DNA of 64,000 nucleotides, from positions 16,021 to 80,020 of the forward strand of contig JAFRBH010000012.1 of assembly GCA_017404955.1 (NCBI GenBank), written 5' to 3'. This stretch comes from Candidatus Saccharimonadota bacterium (GTDB lineage: Bacteria > Patescibacteriota > Saccharimonadia > Saccharimonadales > Saccharimonadaceae). The notes under the pieces were generated by a model, which was not told where the DNA came from, searched no databases, and saw only the letters and a list, made by a program, of their open reading frames with translations. The position numbers and the translations under genes are program-made. Positions 16,820 through 26,187 of the stretch are shown one piece after another; position 1 is the first letter of the stretch; each line of letters begins with the position of its first letter.

Positions 16820-17605
16820 ATGAAAATCATTTTTCCGGAATTAGAAAACCCTATTATAAAAGAAGCTGTTTCGGATTTTAATGCCAAAAATCCGGAGAAT
16901 CCAATCGAAACTATTCCAGCTGGATCTCTAGAAGAGGCCTGTACCCTCTGTAAAAATAGCGCTGCCGATGCTCTAATCGCCGGCATTGATTACACTACTC
17001 GTGACATGGTTCTAGCTTGCAAGGATCATCTTGGCGCCACCGGCAAGACTTTCTCAAGTTGTTTCGTAATGAAACGCACTTCCCCGCTCGCCGACTTGCC
17101 AAGCACCCTCATTCTTGCTGATGCTGGAGTCACCAAAAACCCTACCACTGAGCAACTCACCGACATCGTCCTTCAAACTTATGAAACTGCTCTCAAAGTT
17201 CTAGATGACGAGCCACGCATTGCCATGCTTTCATTCTCCACTTTCGGCAGCGCAAAAGACGAATCAATTGACAAAATCACCTCCGTTATTTCTACTATCA
17301 AATCCACACGTCCAGAAATCAAAATCGAAGGCGAAATGCAGCTAGACTGCGCTATCAATCCTCGCGTTGCTGAGAAAAAGTTAGCCGGTCGCTCTTCCAA
17401 TGTTGCCGGTCACGCCAATGTTTTAATCGTTCCAGACCTCAATTCTGGGAACATCTTGTATAAATCTCTTGAACAATTCGGCGGCTACGTCGCCGCTGGC
17501 CCAATCTTGCAAGGTTTCGTCAAGCCATGCAGCGACCTCTCTCGCGGCAGCACCAAAGAAGATGTTGAACTGGTGATTGAGACTGTGAAGAAGCTCGCAA
17601 GCTAA
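16820..17605 (+). CDS. pta: Phosphate acetyl/butyryltransferase family protein
   Basis: Interconverts acetyl-CoA and acetyl-phosphate if active. Family motifs present are RIAMLSFSTFGSAKDE, EGEMQLDCAINP, NVLIVPDLNSGNILYK and GPILQGFVKPCSDLSRGS. At 261 residues it is shorter than usual Pta (about 330), the loss being in the N-terminal part. No acetate kinase lies nearby. Leaderless start. Confidence 0.85.
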   Translation: MKIIFPELENPIIKEAVSDFNAKNPENPIETIPAGSLEEACTLCKNSAADALIAGIDYTTRDMVLACKDHLGATGKTFSSCFVMKRTSPLADLPSTLILADAGVTKNPTTEQLTDIVLQTYETALKVLDDEPRIAMLSFSTFGSAKDESIDKITSVISTIKSTRPEIKIEGEMQLDCAINPRVAEKKLAGRSSNVAGHANVLIVPDLNSGNILYKSLEQFGGYVAAGPILQGFVKPCSDLSRGSTKEDVELVIETVKKLAS

Positions 17606-17609
17606 TTAT

Positions 17610-17638
17610 TTGACAACGGCCCTTCCCTTCATTATCAT
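17610..17638 (+). promoter_or_regulatory. Leaderless promoter TTGACA-N17-TATCAT
   Basis: Perfect -35 TTGACA (17610-17615), 17-base spacer and TATCAT (17633-17638), then 6 bases to the ATG at 17645. Confidence 0.75.
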
Positions 17639-17644
17639 AAGCTT

Positions 17645-17881
17645 ATGACACACTTTTTTGAACAAATCAACAACATTATAAAAGACGCCGAGCTTACAGG
17701 CATTCTAATCATTCTTCTAATCATCACGCTAATTGTCCTCAATATCACTGCGTGCGTTTGCGTTATTTCTATGCGAAAATCGCTCAAAGAAATCGCAAAG
17801 CACCATCAAGAAAAGAGCGAGAAACTTGAAAATAAGGCTGAAGAAGCCGATAAGAAAACTGAAAAGTCAGCAGAAAAGTAA
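17645..17881 (+). CDS. Small single-pass membrane protein with charged coiled coil
   Basis: 78 residues. A membrane helix of about 24 residues (19-42, rich in Ile/Leu/Val) is followed by a Lys/Glu-rich helix (HHQEKSEKLENKAEEADKK) likely to form a cytoplasmic coiled coil. No family is recognised. Its leaderless promoter and small size set it apart from the upstream enzyme gene. Confidence 0.6.
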   Translation: MTHFFEQINNIIKDAELTGILIILLIITLIVLNITACVCVISMRKSLKEIAKHHQEKSEKLENKAEEADKKTEKSAEK

Positions 17882-17896
17882 AAATCCCACCCCTAT

Positions 17897-17940
17897 TTTA
17901 CCGTTTAAAATGCCCAAAAATCTTGATTTTAAACGGTAAA
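17897..17940. terminator. Inverted repeat between convergent genes
   Basis: Perfect 15-bp arms (17897-17911 and 17926-17940) with a 14-base loop, just before the stop of the convergent gene at 17942. Weak T-tracts on both sides suggest a bidirectional terminator. Confidence 0.55.
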
Positions 17941-17941
17941 T

Positions 17942-18517
17942 TTATAACCATTGCGCTACGCCACCATGGTGTGAGCAAGTACCACGTCTTGATTGGCTAG
18001 AGCTATAAGTTCCATCGCGGCATACCGCTGTGGCGCCGCTAGAATAAGTGGTGGACGGCCTACAAACCTGATTGCCATATGCATTAGTATAGGAGCCATT
18101 TGGACAATACTGGGCTGGTGCAACATACGTCCCATGGGCAATGACTTCCGTCACTGGCTCTTTAGTGACTTTCGTAGAAATTAATTCCCTAGATGTCTCT
18201 ACACCATCGGTGTAGGTGACAGAATAAGTCTCTACCTTTTCCCCATTCGCACCAGCTGTTACAGTCTCATAAGTATCTTTAGCAAGACTATTATCATCAA
18301 CAGTTCTAGAATCATATGGGATAGCGATAGTCTTGGTCTCAGTCGTAGTAACAACCTCCGGTTTTTTGATCGATTCTTTCGGCTGCTCACTAGAACCATT
18401 AGTTCGATTGGTCAATGTGATATCTCTATTAATCACCGAGCTAGTCGCACCACCTAGCACAACAGCTCCTAGAACTCCAATACCAACCCAACCTAAAACA
18501 ATAGACGGCTTAACCAT
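17942..18517 (-). CDS. G5-domain surface protein with DUF3761-like C-terminus
   Basis: 191 residues. An N-terminal membrane anchor or uncleaved signal (5-28) leads to a G5 beta domain (about 60-135; IPYDSRTVDDNSL then GVETSRELISTKVTKEP), which in other bacteria binds the cell wall or sugars. The C-terminus ends in a Cys/His module, AVCRDGTYSSSQSRRGTC then SHHGGVAQWL, typical of DUF3761 secreted proteins. Leaderless start. Confidence 0.75.
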   Translation of the reverse strand: MVKPSIVLGWVGIGVLGAVVLGGATSSVINRDITLTNRTNGSSEQPKESIKKPEVVTTTETKTIAIPYDSRTVDDNSLAKDTYETVTAGANGEKVETYSVTYTDGVETSRELISTKVTKEPVTEVIAHGTYVAPAQYCPNGSYTNAYGNQVCRPSTTYSSGATAVCRDGTYSSSQSRRGTCSHHGGVAQWL

Positions 18518-18523
18518 AATTAT

Positions 18524-18532
18524 ATTATAACA
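18524..18532 (-). promoter_or_regulatory. Leaderless promoter of the G5 gene (TGtTATAAT)
   Basis: Minus-strand extended -10 with 6 bases to the ATG at 18517. Confidence 0.7.
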
Positions 18533-18623
18533 CTTTTTTGGTAATTTTACAATTTACAGGCCTTTTATCCCTAGTCCATACTCTTGTTTAGCCAAAATAT
18601 AGAAGTTTCAGATGTTTTTGTCG

Positions 18624-18629
18624 TATAAT
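18624..18629 (+). promoter_or_regulatory. TATAAT box for the 18670 gene
   Basis: A TATAAT hexamer about 40 bases before the ATG at 18670; the -35 region is weak. Confidence 0.4.
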
Positions 18630-18669
18630 AGTCAATGTAAATAGTAAACTTATTAATATCGGAAATTTT

Positions 18670-19074
18670 ATGAATAATGATTTTGAAGACTGTCATCTTG
18701 AGGACACGGAAAGATTCGTGAAAAAAAGTAGCTTAGTGTCATTTACAATTTCTGTGTGCGTCCAAAATTTGCAGAGTGACAATAATCCTCCAAAAGAATA
18801 CCATGACCTAGCCGAAAAGATACTAGCTCTTTCAAACCACCAATGCCTAGGACCCGAAATCAAATTCGAAATAAAGCTATCCCCAGACAATTCATATACG
18901 GCAACAGTTATAACGCCAACGGAAAAATATCCATTTCCAGATAGGCAATCGTATAAATTTAAAGGCCAAGACTACTATAAATGTCTAGAAAACCAATGTT
19001 TTGAAAAGATCGTCCTGGATATGTTCAATCTCAGTAGAGATATCCTCAATAGAGAATACATAGACATTTTATGA
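18670..19074 (+). CDS. Hypothetical protein, 134 aa
   Basis: Not recognised. Soluble, no signal or membrane segment, four cysteines without a clear motif. It is the only plus-strand gene in the 18.6-21.5 kb island and is convergent with the RexB-like gene. It may be an unrelated accessory gene or a partner of the adjacent pair. Confidence 0.5.
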   Translation: MNNDFEDCHLEDTERFVKKSSLVSFTISVCVQNLQSDNNPPKEYHDLAEKILALSNHQCLGPEIKFEIKLSPDNSYTATVITPTEKYPFPDRQSYKFKGQDYYKCLENQCFEKIVLDMFNLSRDILNREYIDIL

Positions 19075-19091
19075 TTACCCAATCACGATCG

Positions 19092-19487
19092 CTAAATTAC
19101 TTCTAGTATATTTTTTGAAATATCCCAAAATTTCATCACATTGCCAACCAATGCTGGAATTATTATTGCAATTCCATAGTAACCAAGCCATACATAAGCA
19201 ATCATAATTATAGAATTTGTCAAAAATAGAATAGTACTATTTCTAGCAATTCTTTTCATGTTTCGATCTTTATACTTAAATGCTTTTCCAATTATTAATG
19301 ATATCAAAAAGGCTACAACTAAAGATAGGTTTAGTTCAAAACATTTATCGTTAATCTTGTTAATAAAAGATAATACTTCTACAGTGTCAGTGGGACTCTG
19401 GATAGTTATTTTTAGTACCGTAATCATTACAGATAATACTATTGCAATCGCCAGCTCTGCTGAAAATAGTTTCTTATTACTCCTCAT
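19092..19487 (-). CDS. Four-helix membrane protein, RexB-like in size and topology
   Basis: 131 residues with four membrane helices, about 9-27, 50-67, 83-105 and 106-121, and short basic loops. Its ATG lies inside the end of the upstream 282-residue gene (11-base overlap), so the two are co-translated. Lambda RexB is a four-helix membrane protein of about 144 residues paired with RexA of about 279. The likeness is architectural only; no sequence match can be claimed. Confidence 0.5.
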   Translation of the reverse strand: MRSNKKLFSAELAIAIVLSVMITVLKITIQSPTDTVEVLSFINKINDKCFELNLSLVVAFLISLIIGKAFKYKDRNMKRIARNSTILFLTNSIIMIAYVWLGYYGIAIIIPALVGNVMKFWDISKNILEVI

Positions 19488-20325
19488 CTTCTTTATACTC
19501 TCCTACTATCTTTTTTAGCTTAGTCAACAAATCATCATAATCGACATGCTTGCTGCTTTGATTATCCATGGCTACTTGTATACGCCTAACCTTATAATAC
19601 CTCTGGAAATCAACTGGCTCATTGTCTATGTCCATCTTTATAGCCACCGGCAAAGCGCCGTCCTCATGCGATATAAAATCATCAATGACTGGTTGAAGTA
19701 CACCTTTTATATTTGCACCATTCTTGCCTTTTATCGTAGTAATTTTAGAATAATCTTTTCCGCCGATATAATCTTTATACTTACTAAATCTATCCTCACT
19801 TATACTACTTCCATCGTAGTCTAAAGAACTGAACTCAGCAACGGATATGACCTCAGCATTCCGTATTTTTTCAACAAGACCTTTTTCAAAAATAATGGAA
19901 AATCTTACAGTCACTTTTTCAAGTATGCCTATTTCTTTAGTTATACTTTCGATGCATCTTTTGAGCCTACCATTCTGCGGGCAACCACTAATCTTTACAG
20001 AAGCTATTATATTCTTCGCTTCATCATATGCGAAAACATTTCTATACGACAGGCCCTTGCCATCTGGTAGATCAAGATTCTTTTCGTTGGCCCCATTTTC
20101 AAAATCGGCAATTTTTGGCAGTTCATCAGCCTTCAGTTCCTGTAATCTAATAAACCATACAGAATCCTCCTTTGACAAACGAAATACCAGCTTCACCTCA
20201 CCAACATCTACAACTTTCTCACTGCCAATTTCTAGACATATAGCATCAAGCAAATCGCCAAAATTACCATCCATATGGTTCACATGCGGATGATAAAGCA
20301 ACACTTTCTTCTCTTTAGTAGCCAT
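19477..20325 (-). CDS. RexA/DUF6731-like putative sensor protein
   Basis: 282 residues, soluble. The pattern of an N-terminal strand, then SVWFIRLQELKADELPKI, NLDLPDGKGLSYRNVFAYD and GCPQNGRLKRCIESI, recalls phage-exclusion or DUF6731-type proteins (w-x-x-x-l-x-x-l-r-x-x-x-l-P). The C-terminus is Lys/Asp/Glu-rich. Its own TATAAT box is at 20348-20353. With the membrane protein that follows it forms a two-gene module in an accessory island, suggesting phage defence. Low confidence in function. Confidence 0.45.
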   Translation of the reverse strand: MATKEKKVLLYHPHVNHMDGNFGDLLDAICLEIGSEKVVDVGEVKLVFRLSKEDSVWFIRLQELKADELPKIADFENGANEKNLDLPDGKGLSYRNVFAYDEAKNIIASVKISGCPQNGRLKRCIESITKEIGILEKVTVRFSIIFEKGLVEKIRNAEVISVAEFSSLDYDGSSISEDRFSKYKDYIGGKDYSKITTIKGKNGANIKGVLQPVIDDFISHEDGALPVAIKMDIDNEPVDFQRYYKVRRIQVAMDNQSSKHVDYDDLLTKLKKIVGEYKEDEE

Positions 20326-20398
20326 ACAGTAAACCCTTCATGGAAAAATTATATACCTTTTTTGCCACATTGTATAGACGGGCATTCAGATATGCTGG

Positions 20399-21176
20399 TT
20401 ATCCCCTCTTCGGCGCGCCAATTACTCCATATTCATCCGCCCTGTAATGCGCTCTGCCACTATCGCTAATCCCTCCAACTAATCCACATTTGCACTTCAC
20501 CGTCTGATAATACCTATTACCATAGCAATCCTTAAAATGCACTTTAAACTTCAAATTCATCGTTCCAGATTGAACCAACCGATTAACCTGTAGCATATAG
20601 TCTTTACCAGCCCAGTCATCTTTATAAATAATTTCAGCTATATCAACTCGCTTCCTTTTCCTCTTAACATCGCCACAAAAATCGTCACACCAAACATCAT
20701 ACATCTCTCTCAGGCCCACATTCTGTATAGCAAAAATAGCCCTATAGACGTATTTTCCCTTTATCAAAATCAAAATCAATCTTCTCTAAAATTGGATCCC
20801 CCAGCAAGCTAGGCTGCCAAGTGTCTATCTTCACCAATGGCAATACCCTCTTGGCGTTGTCCTCTTTTCTTACTTCTTCCTGTCGTTCCAATGTTATTTT
20901 AACTGGGATCATAGCGCTAAAGAATCCGATGAACGCTCCCGCTATGATACCAAAATACCCTACTATATTATCTAACCATTCCCGCGAATTTTCTGGAGAA
21001 ATTAGCCCCATTCTTGTGGGCACGTCAAGCACGTCAAAAGTATAAATTGCGATAATAGTTAGAGCCGCTACAGCAAATGCCCATTTTACAATATTCACAT
21101 ATTCATCGGCATTCTGTTTCTTTGTTTCTACAACCTGATATAAGTTTTCTACCTTAAACTTATTTTTCTTTTTCAT
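20399..21176 (-). pseudogene. Two-helix membrane protein split by a frameshift
   Basis: The upstream frame (21176-20742) encodes two membrane helices (about 27-50 and 69-93) and then VKIDTWQPSLL, and stops after DKGKIRL. The next frame (20779-20399) continues with GKYVYRAIFAIQNVGLREMYDVW. The two overlap at the run GATAAAGGGAAAATAC. Removing one base from the G or A run joins them into a single protein of about 258 residues. It is either a real frameshift or a homopolymer sequencing error. Function unknown; similar proteins (membrane hairpin plus beta domain) occur in accessory islands. Confidence 0.6.
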
Positions 21177-21289
21177 CTCAACAAAATCATATCATATATG
21201 ATTGACGAAAACAATATAATATGTTATAAAACTTATGGCTATTTATGTCAAAAACTTTCGCGACCTCTATTACCACACCCCCACTTTCA

Positions 21290-21454
21290 CTAGCCCACTG
21301 ACTCCCCATTGATATACGAAAACGCCCAACGGTAATTCTGGCCCTTAACCCTGTGCTCAAGTAGTGCCGATAAATGCGCCTGCGGGACAATATAGTATTT
21401 AGCGCCGTATTTCTTTTCAAGACTTCGAAAGCATCTTTCCTCTGCGCGCGTCAT
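21290..21454 (-). pseudogene. DUF2726-like N-terminal fragment, 54 aa
   Basis: The minus-strand frame from ATG 21454 to TAG 21290 reads MTRAEERCFRSLEKKYGAKY, then YYIVPQAHLSALL and NYRWAFSYINGESVG. This is the conserved opening of DUF2726 domains (E-x-x-F-x-x-L, V-x-x-Q-V/A-x-L, then S-V-D-F-V). The stop comes exactly where the DFVL motif should follow, so the domain is cut in half. A longer open frame over the same bases (21187-21420) is only a shadow. Confidence 0.5.
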
Positions 21455-21535
21455 TATGTAAGGAATAAATCAACCATTCATGCTCAATATATTGAATTAA
21501 AAGATCGTCTCAGAATCTAAAATTTTAATAGATGT

Positions 21536-22642
21536 TTATTTCATGAGTGCTAACTCGCAAATACTCCCCGCATATCTCTCAACAAACAATGCCAACACAG
21601 TATCAGGGCCGTATTGTTCTAGCATATTAGGTTTATACTTGCGCCTATCAATAAAAACCGTTCTTTTAAATGTTTTGGCAAAAAACTGTGGTAAATTCTG
21701 TCTATAAGAATCGCCAACAACCATCAAAGTCTTTTCGATTGGAGCATTCTCATTTTTCGTGACAATAACAGCATCATTTTTTTCTACGACCTCATAATTT
21801 TGCTCGGGTAAATATTCCACTGTTGGAATATTATCTACAAAATAGTCATATAACCCCATTGGTCCAACTAGGTCTCTATTAATCTGTTTTTTGTTAAAAC
21901 TAACTTTTGCTTCTGCCATCTTATAGCTCGGCTCAATCTGTGCGAGAACTTCCTTAAATCCAACGTACGCACCATAGTCATTCCAATGAGTATCCTGCGC
22001 ATAGTACAATTGCCCAGTCTCCTTCTTATCATTCAGTACGCTCTTGAGATAAATAACATTTGCCCCCTTGGCAATTTTTTCAATAACTTTATCCACACGA
22101 CTACTTACGTCATATATCTTAATACTGTCTGGGAGCATCTCTCTATACGTATTTTCCTTATTTGGTATCACCAAATAATACAAATCTATTCCCTTTTGTT
22201 CTAGAAGCTCCGTATATTTCGTAGCATTATGCGCCATACAATTCTGCAATGAATCACGAAAAGCTGAGACGCCTTGAGCATCTTTAATCGGGTTTTGGTC
22301 GGTGTCATCACTATAAAACAACCAGGTTTCTTCATCTGCACCATTACTCCTGCCGACTACTACTCCAGAAGAACCACTCTCCTTAAAGACACCAAAGTTA
22401 AACTTTGCCCAAAAAGTTTTTAGATCATCATGAAATGGATGATTATTATCTAACCAGTTTTCATACTCTCCTGGAAATTTTCCTATATTATTCATACTCA
22501 GCGCAGGCGGAGTCACAACTTTATGTCTATTTTTACCTATTTCCAAATTAAAGAGACTATTCACACACATTAACACACTAGGCAAAAATAGCATCAAAAG
22601 AACTGTTATTATCATTATTATTTGTGAAATTTTTCTACGCAT
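21536..22642 (-). CDS. AlgX/AlgJ-like SGNH-type polysaccharide O-acetylation protein
   Basis: 368 residues. An N-terminal membrane anchor (8-28) precedes an extracytoplasmic SGNH-like domain. TLMVVGDSYRQNLPQFFA holds the GDS nucleophile block and YYAQDTHWNDYGAYVGF the D-x-H-W block of AlgX/AlgJ. These proteins pass acetyl groups from the MBOAT partner to the polysaccharide. The MBOAT gene lies 11 bases upstream in the same operon, which fits. AGAGGGAAA precedes the ATG. Confidence 0.85.
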   Translation of the reverse strand: MRRKISQIIMIITVLLMLFLPSVLMCVNSLFNLEIGKNRHKVVTPPALSMNNIGKFPGEYENWLDNNHPFHDDLKTFWAKFNFGVFKESGSSGVVVGRSNGADEETWLFYSDDTDQNPIKDAQGVSAFRDSLQNCMAHNATKYTELLEQKGIDLYYLVIPNKENTYREMLPDSIKIYDVSSRVDKVIEKIAKGANVIYLKSVLNDKKETGQLYYAQDTHWNDYGAYVGFKEVLAQIEPSYKMAEAKVSFNKKQINRDLVGPMGLYDYFVDNIPTVEYLPEQNYEVVEKNDAVIVTKNENAPIEKTLMVVGDSYRQNLPQFFAKTFKRTVFIDRRKYKPNMLEQYGPDTVLALFVERYAGSICELALMK

Positions 22643-22653
22643 GCTTTCCCTCT

Positions 22654-24081
22654 CTAGAACCTAAAATAAATAAATGTACTGTAAGTATTGTTGACTAAAT
22701 ACAATATGCAAATAAGTAGTAGTGTTATCACTATTAGTGGTTCAACATAAGTCTTAAATATATTCGCACTCTTCTTGCTAATATTAATTTTACTGAGCAT
22801 TGCCTGAATTGGACCAGCCAATGCAATAGCGAAAATAAATGCTATAAGCGTCCTTTTATTCACTACGTTATAAAGCTGGATCGGAGCTACTGCAGTTTGG
22901 CCTAAAAACATTACTTTCAAATATTGAATAGCATCTCCTAGATAGGACGCACGAAATATTACCCACCCTGTCAACACGACTAAAATAAGATATACATGGC
23001 CAATAATGTGATATTTGTCCAATATCTTTTTTAGCCCTAATCGCTCAATAAATATGAAAAATCCATGGAACAGTCCCCATGCTACAAAAGTCCACGCTGC
23101 ACCGTGCCAAATACCAGTAGCAATAAAAACAATCCAAAGATTAATGTACGTACGAAATCTTCCCTTTCTATTCCCACCGAGTGGAATGTATAAATATTCT
23201 TTGAACCATGTCGACAAAGAAATATGCCATCTTCTCCAAAATTCAGTAATGCTTGTAGATAAATACGGTAAGTTAAAATTCTCCGGAAATTTAAATCCAA
23301 ACATAGAACCTAACCCAATAGCCATATCGGAGTAACCAGAGAAATCGAAGAAAATTTGCAACGCATAACATATAGCACCAATCCACGCAGTATGCATTTC
23401 CAAGCTCCCTATCCCTGCTCCAAAAATTGTATCTACAATTGCTGCCATTGAATCCGCTATTAAGACTTTCTTAGCTAGCCCATATATAAACCTTTTTACA
23501 CCATAGGAGAACTTCTCTACAGTTGTCTTCCTATTATCTAGTTGTGAATCTATATCCCTGTATTTCACTATAGGACCGGCGATGAGTTGTGGGAAAAAGG
23601 AAATATATAGTGCTAGCTTTGGCAAATTCTTCTGAACCTTAATGTCTCCCCTATAAAGATCGATCACGTATGACATCACCTGGAACGTGTAAAAAGAAAT
23701 GCCAATTGGCAAGGCAATCTCCCCAATGGTAAGTGTCCCTGCTCCAAATACATTATTCACATTTGCCACTAAAAAGTTGAAGTACTTGAAATGCCCCAGC
23801 AGCCCAATATTAAACAAAATGTCTAGAACCAGCCATAAAACTTTTTGTTTCTTTTTCTTTTTATGACCAGCCCTATCTATCAGTAATCCAAATGTATAGT
23901 TTACAATAATCGAAGCAACCATTAAAAGTACATACTTTGGCTCCCCCCAAGCGTAGAACAATAAGCTAAAAATGAGCAAGATATAATTCTTAGTATGCGG
24001 CCATATCTTACCAATAGTAAAATATAGCAACATCAATATCGGCAAAAACACCCAGAGAAAAGAAAGCGAGTTGAATAACAT
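22654..24081 (-). CDS. MBOAT O-acyltransferase (AlgI-like)
   Basis: 475 residues with 10 or more membrane helices. It moves acyl groups across the membrane for glycan O-acetylation. Family landmarks are FWRRWHISLSTWFKEYLYIPLGG and the catalytic histidine in GIWHGAAWTFVAWGLFHG. Works with the adjacent AlgX/AlgJ-like protein. A TGaTATAAT element lies 9 bases before the ATG, so this pair can be made independently of the upstream glycosyltransferase genes. Confidence 0.93.
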   Translation of the reverse strand: MLFNSLSFLWVFLPILMLLYFTIGKIWPHTKNYILLIFSLLFYAWGEPKYVLLMVASIIVNYTFGLLIDRAGHKKKKKQKVLWLVLDILFNIGLLGHFKYFNFLVANVNNVFGAGTLTIGEIALPIGISFYTFQVMSYVIDLYRGDIKVQKNLPKLALYISFFPQLIAGPIVKYRDIDSQLDNRKTTVEKFSYGVKRFIYGLAKKVLIADSMAAIVDTIFGAGIGSLEMHTAWIGAICYALQIFFDFSGYSDMAIGLGSMFGFKFPENFNLPYLSTSITEFWRRWHISLSTWFKEYLYIPLGGNRKGRFRTYINLWIVFIATGIWHGAAWTFVAWGLFHGFFIFIERLGLKKILDKYHIIGHVYLILVVLTGWVIFRASYLGDAIQYLKVMFLGQTAVAPIQLYNVVNKRTLIAFIFAIALAGPIQAMLSKINISKKSANIFKTYVEPLIVITLLLICILYLVNNTYSTFIYFRF

Positions 24082-24114
24082 ATATGATATATTATATCAT
24101 ACTAGTTGGTCGAT

Positions 24115-24759
24115 TTATTTTTTCCTCAACACAAAGAATATATGATACATATTGCCGTCCGGCAAATATTCTTTTTCAATCTTAAAATATTTTTTCAATA
24201 TATTCTTGACTAGTTTTTTACTAGAGCCCTTTGCACCAATTTCCCAATAATGCTCACCATTTCCATCCCTATCGATATCCCAACTACACTGGAATAATCT
24301 AGGGCTCAACATCTGGATATTAGCTTCTGGGATTTTCGGAATGTTAATTCGGAGATTCCATCTAAGATAATGGTCAGGCAAAGATAAGATAAATCTCCCT
24401 CCATCATTAACACAGTCGCATATTCTTTTTATAGTCTCAGCAAATATGTCAAATGGTATGTGCTCCAACACCTGGCAACATAAAATTACGTCATACTTGC
24501 TTTTTAAGATTTTATCTATATCAGTAACCGACCCAACTATATCTGGGTTTAATTCTTTATCAAAATCAAACGTAGTAACGTTACAACCAAATTTCGTTAA
24601 TAAATCAGAAACAATCCCATCTCCAACACCAATCAGCAAAATTCTTTTATTCCCAGAAGCCATAGCTTCTGTCAATTGATAATAATAGCTATTCCATCTA
24701 TCCACACTAACATATTTACTAAAATTATAGTGTTCTTTATTTACTTGAACTTTGGTCAT
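24115..24759 (-). CDS. Class I SAM-dependent methyltransferase
   Basis: 214 residues from the ATG at 24759, supported by AGAAGG 7 nt upstream; an earlier ATG at 24777 lies deeper inside the flippase gene. Motif I is ILLIGVGDGIVSDLL, an acidic strand follows (VTTFDFD), then CCQVLEHIPFD and GGRFILSLPD. Likely methylates a sugar or glycan precursor, given its place between flippase and acyltransferase. Confidence 0.78.
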   Translation of the reverse strand: MTKVQVNKEHYNFSKYVSVDRWNSYYYQLTEAMASGNKRILLIGVGDGIVSDLLTKFGCNVTTFDFDKELNPDIVGSVTDIDKILKSKYDVILCCQVLEHIPFDIFAETIKRICDCVNDGGRFILSLPDHYLRWNLRINIPKIPEANIQMLSPRLFQCSWDIDRDGNGEHYWEIGAKGSSKKLVKNILKKYFKIEKEYLPDGNMYHIFFVLRKK

Positions 24760-26185
24760 TAATATGCCTTCTTCCAAACCCAGTTGGAATAATTAAATAT
24801 TTTATGTAATTATAGTTCAGAATCGCATATACAGCAACTCCAATTACGATTTGCGCAATAACCGTCTGAATGTCCGAAAGATTCATCCACCTTATTGGCC
24901 AAACAATTACAAACATTACTAAACCCTTCAGCAAAAATTTTGCGGTGGACTTGATATATCTAATAACTGGCAAATCCTTCCGTACATAGTAGAATTGCAT
25001 TACCATTACTACGAATTCGGCGATAATCGTCCCTATACATGCACCAATAGACTGCAGTCCCGGTATTAGCAGCAAATTAATTACTAAATTTACTACCGCC
25101 CCAACAATTGTGAGTGTTGCATAGGCTTTATCCATTTCTTTCGGTAGCATAAAACCAGTTTTTACGGCATTTGCAAAAGATATAAACAAAATCGTTACAG
25201 AAAGCAGCGACAGCAATATACTCGATTTCATAAAACCGTCCCCCATATACAATGGTACAAAATTATCAGATATAGCAATTAGCCCAAACGCTATTGGATA
25301 TGCAAGAAACATCATAAAATCTGTTGCCTTCCCTATAGCGAGTTTAATCTCTTGCATTTTATCCATCGCCATTAAATTAGACATTCTCGGCAGCATCACC
25401 ACCCCTACTGCAGTAATAAAGGCTATCGGAAAAGTAGTCAATTTTTCAGCTTGTTCATAATACCCCAACTCAGATATATCAGCCATAATTCCAAGCATCA
25501 TCTTATCCATAACTTTATATAAGCTAACCGCAATCACCGGTATAAATAACACCAAACATGGTTTTATATGTGGTCTCATCATCACTTTTCCATATTGTGG
25601 AAGAGAAATTTCTTTTATCAAAAATGGCCATAATACTAATTGGGAAAGGAAAGTCCCGCCAGCCATAATCAAAGTATACAACCATAAATCATCAGCTGAA
25701 TCAACAAATATGAAAATACAGAAAATAGATAAAATTTTTATGACTATATTCCTCATTACCGTAATCTTGAATTTTTCCATACCAAAGAAAAACCAATTAA
25801 TATCAAAAACTACAGATACGACGTAGACAAGTTGTATAATTGTCACTAAAGGGTACCCATTGCCAATCATAAAAGTATATAGGACATATAATATGATCAT
25901 CATTATTGACATGGTTAATTGTATAAAATATATACTCCAGAAAGTATTTGACAGTTTTTCCTTATTCTGCCTGCTTTTCGCTATAGCTCTATTCCCATAG
26001 TTATTTATGCCCAACATAGCAACTAGCACAAAGTAGTACGCTATAGAATATGTATAAGAATAGATACCTACGCCATCTGCTCCCAAAATCCTAGAGACAT
26101 ATGGTATAGTGACCAATGGCATAACTAGAATCAACATCTGATACAAAACATTGTATAAATAATTTTTCCTCATCTGGCTGACCAT
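24737..26185 (-). CDS. Wzx-type oligosaccharide flippase
   Basis: 482 residues, about 14 membrane helices, polysaccharide-transport branch of the MOP superfamily. N-terminal YLYNVLYQMLILVMPLVTIPYVSRILG and GADGVGIYSY are characteristic. Flips undecaprenyl-linked repeat units to the outside. AAGGAGAA precedes the ATG. Confidence 0.92.
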   Translation of the reverse strand: MVSQMRKNYLYNVLYQMLILVMPLVTIPYVSRILGADGVGIYSYTYSIAYYFVLVAMLGINNYGNRAIAKSRQNKEKLSNTFWSIYFIQLTMSIMMIILYVLYTFMIGNGYPLVTIIQLVYVVSVVFDINWFFFGMEKFKITVMRNIVIKILSIFCIFIFVDSADDLWLYTLIMAGGTFLSQLVLWPFLIKEISLPQYGKVMMRPHIKPCLVLFIPVIAVSLYKVMDKMMLGIMADISELGYYEQAEKLTTFPIAFITAVGVVMLPRMSNLMAMDKMQEIKLAIGKATDFMMFLAYPIAFGLIAISDNFVPLYMGDGFMKSSILLSLLSVTILFISFANAVKTGFMLPKEMDKAYATLTIVGAVVNLVINLLLIPGLQSIGACIGTIIAEFVVMVMQFYYVRKDLPVIRYIKSTAKFLLKGLVMFVIVWPIRWMNLSDIQTVIAQIVIGVAVYAILNYNYIKYLIIPTGFGRRHINDQSSSK

Positions 26186-26187
26186 AC

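Noticed and set aside
20399..20779. Separate 126-aa gene starting MILILIKGK
   Set aside because: Its start lies inside the upstream coding sequence and its text continues that protein after a one-base shift, so I treat both as one broken gene.
21187..21420. 77-codon minus-strand frame
   Set aside because: Composition is Arg-rich and unstructured; the other frame over the same bases reads as a DUF2726 start, so this one is a shadow.
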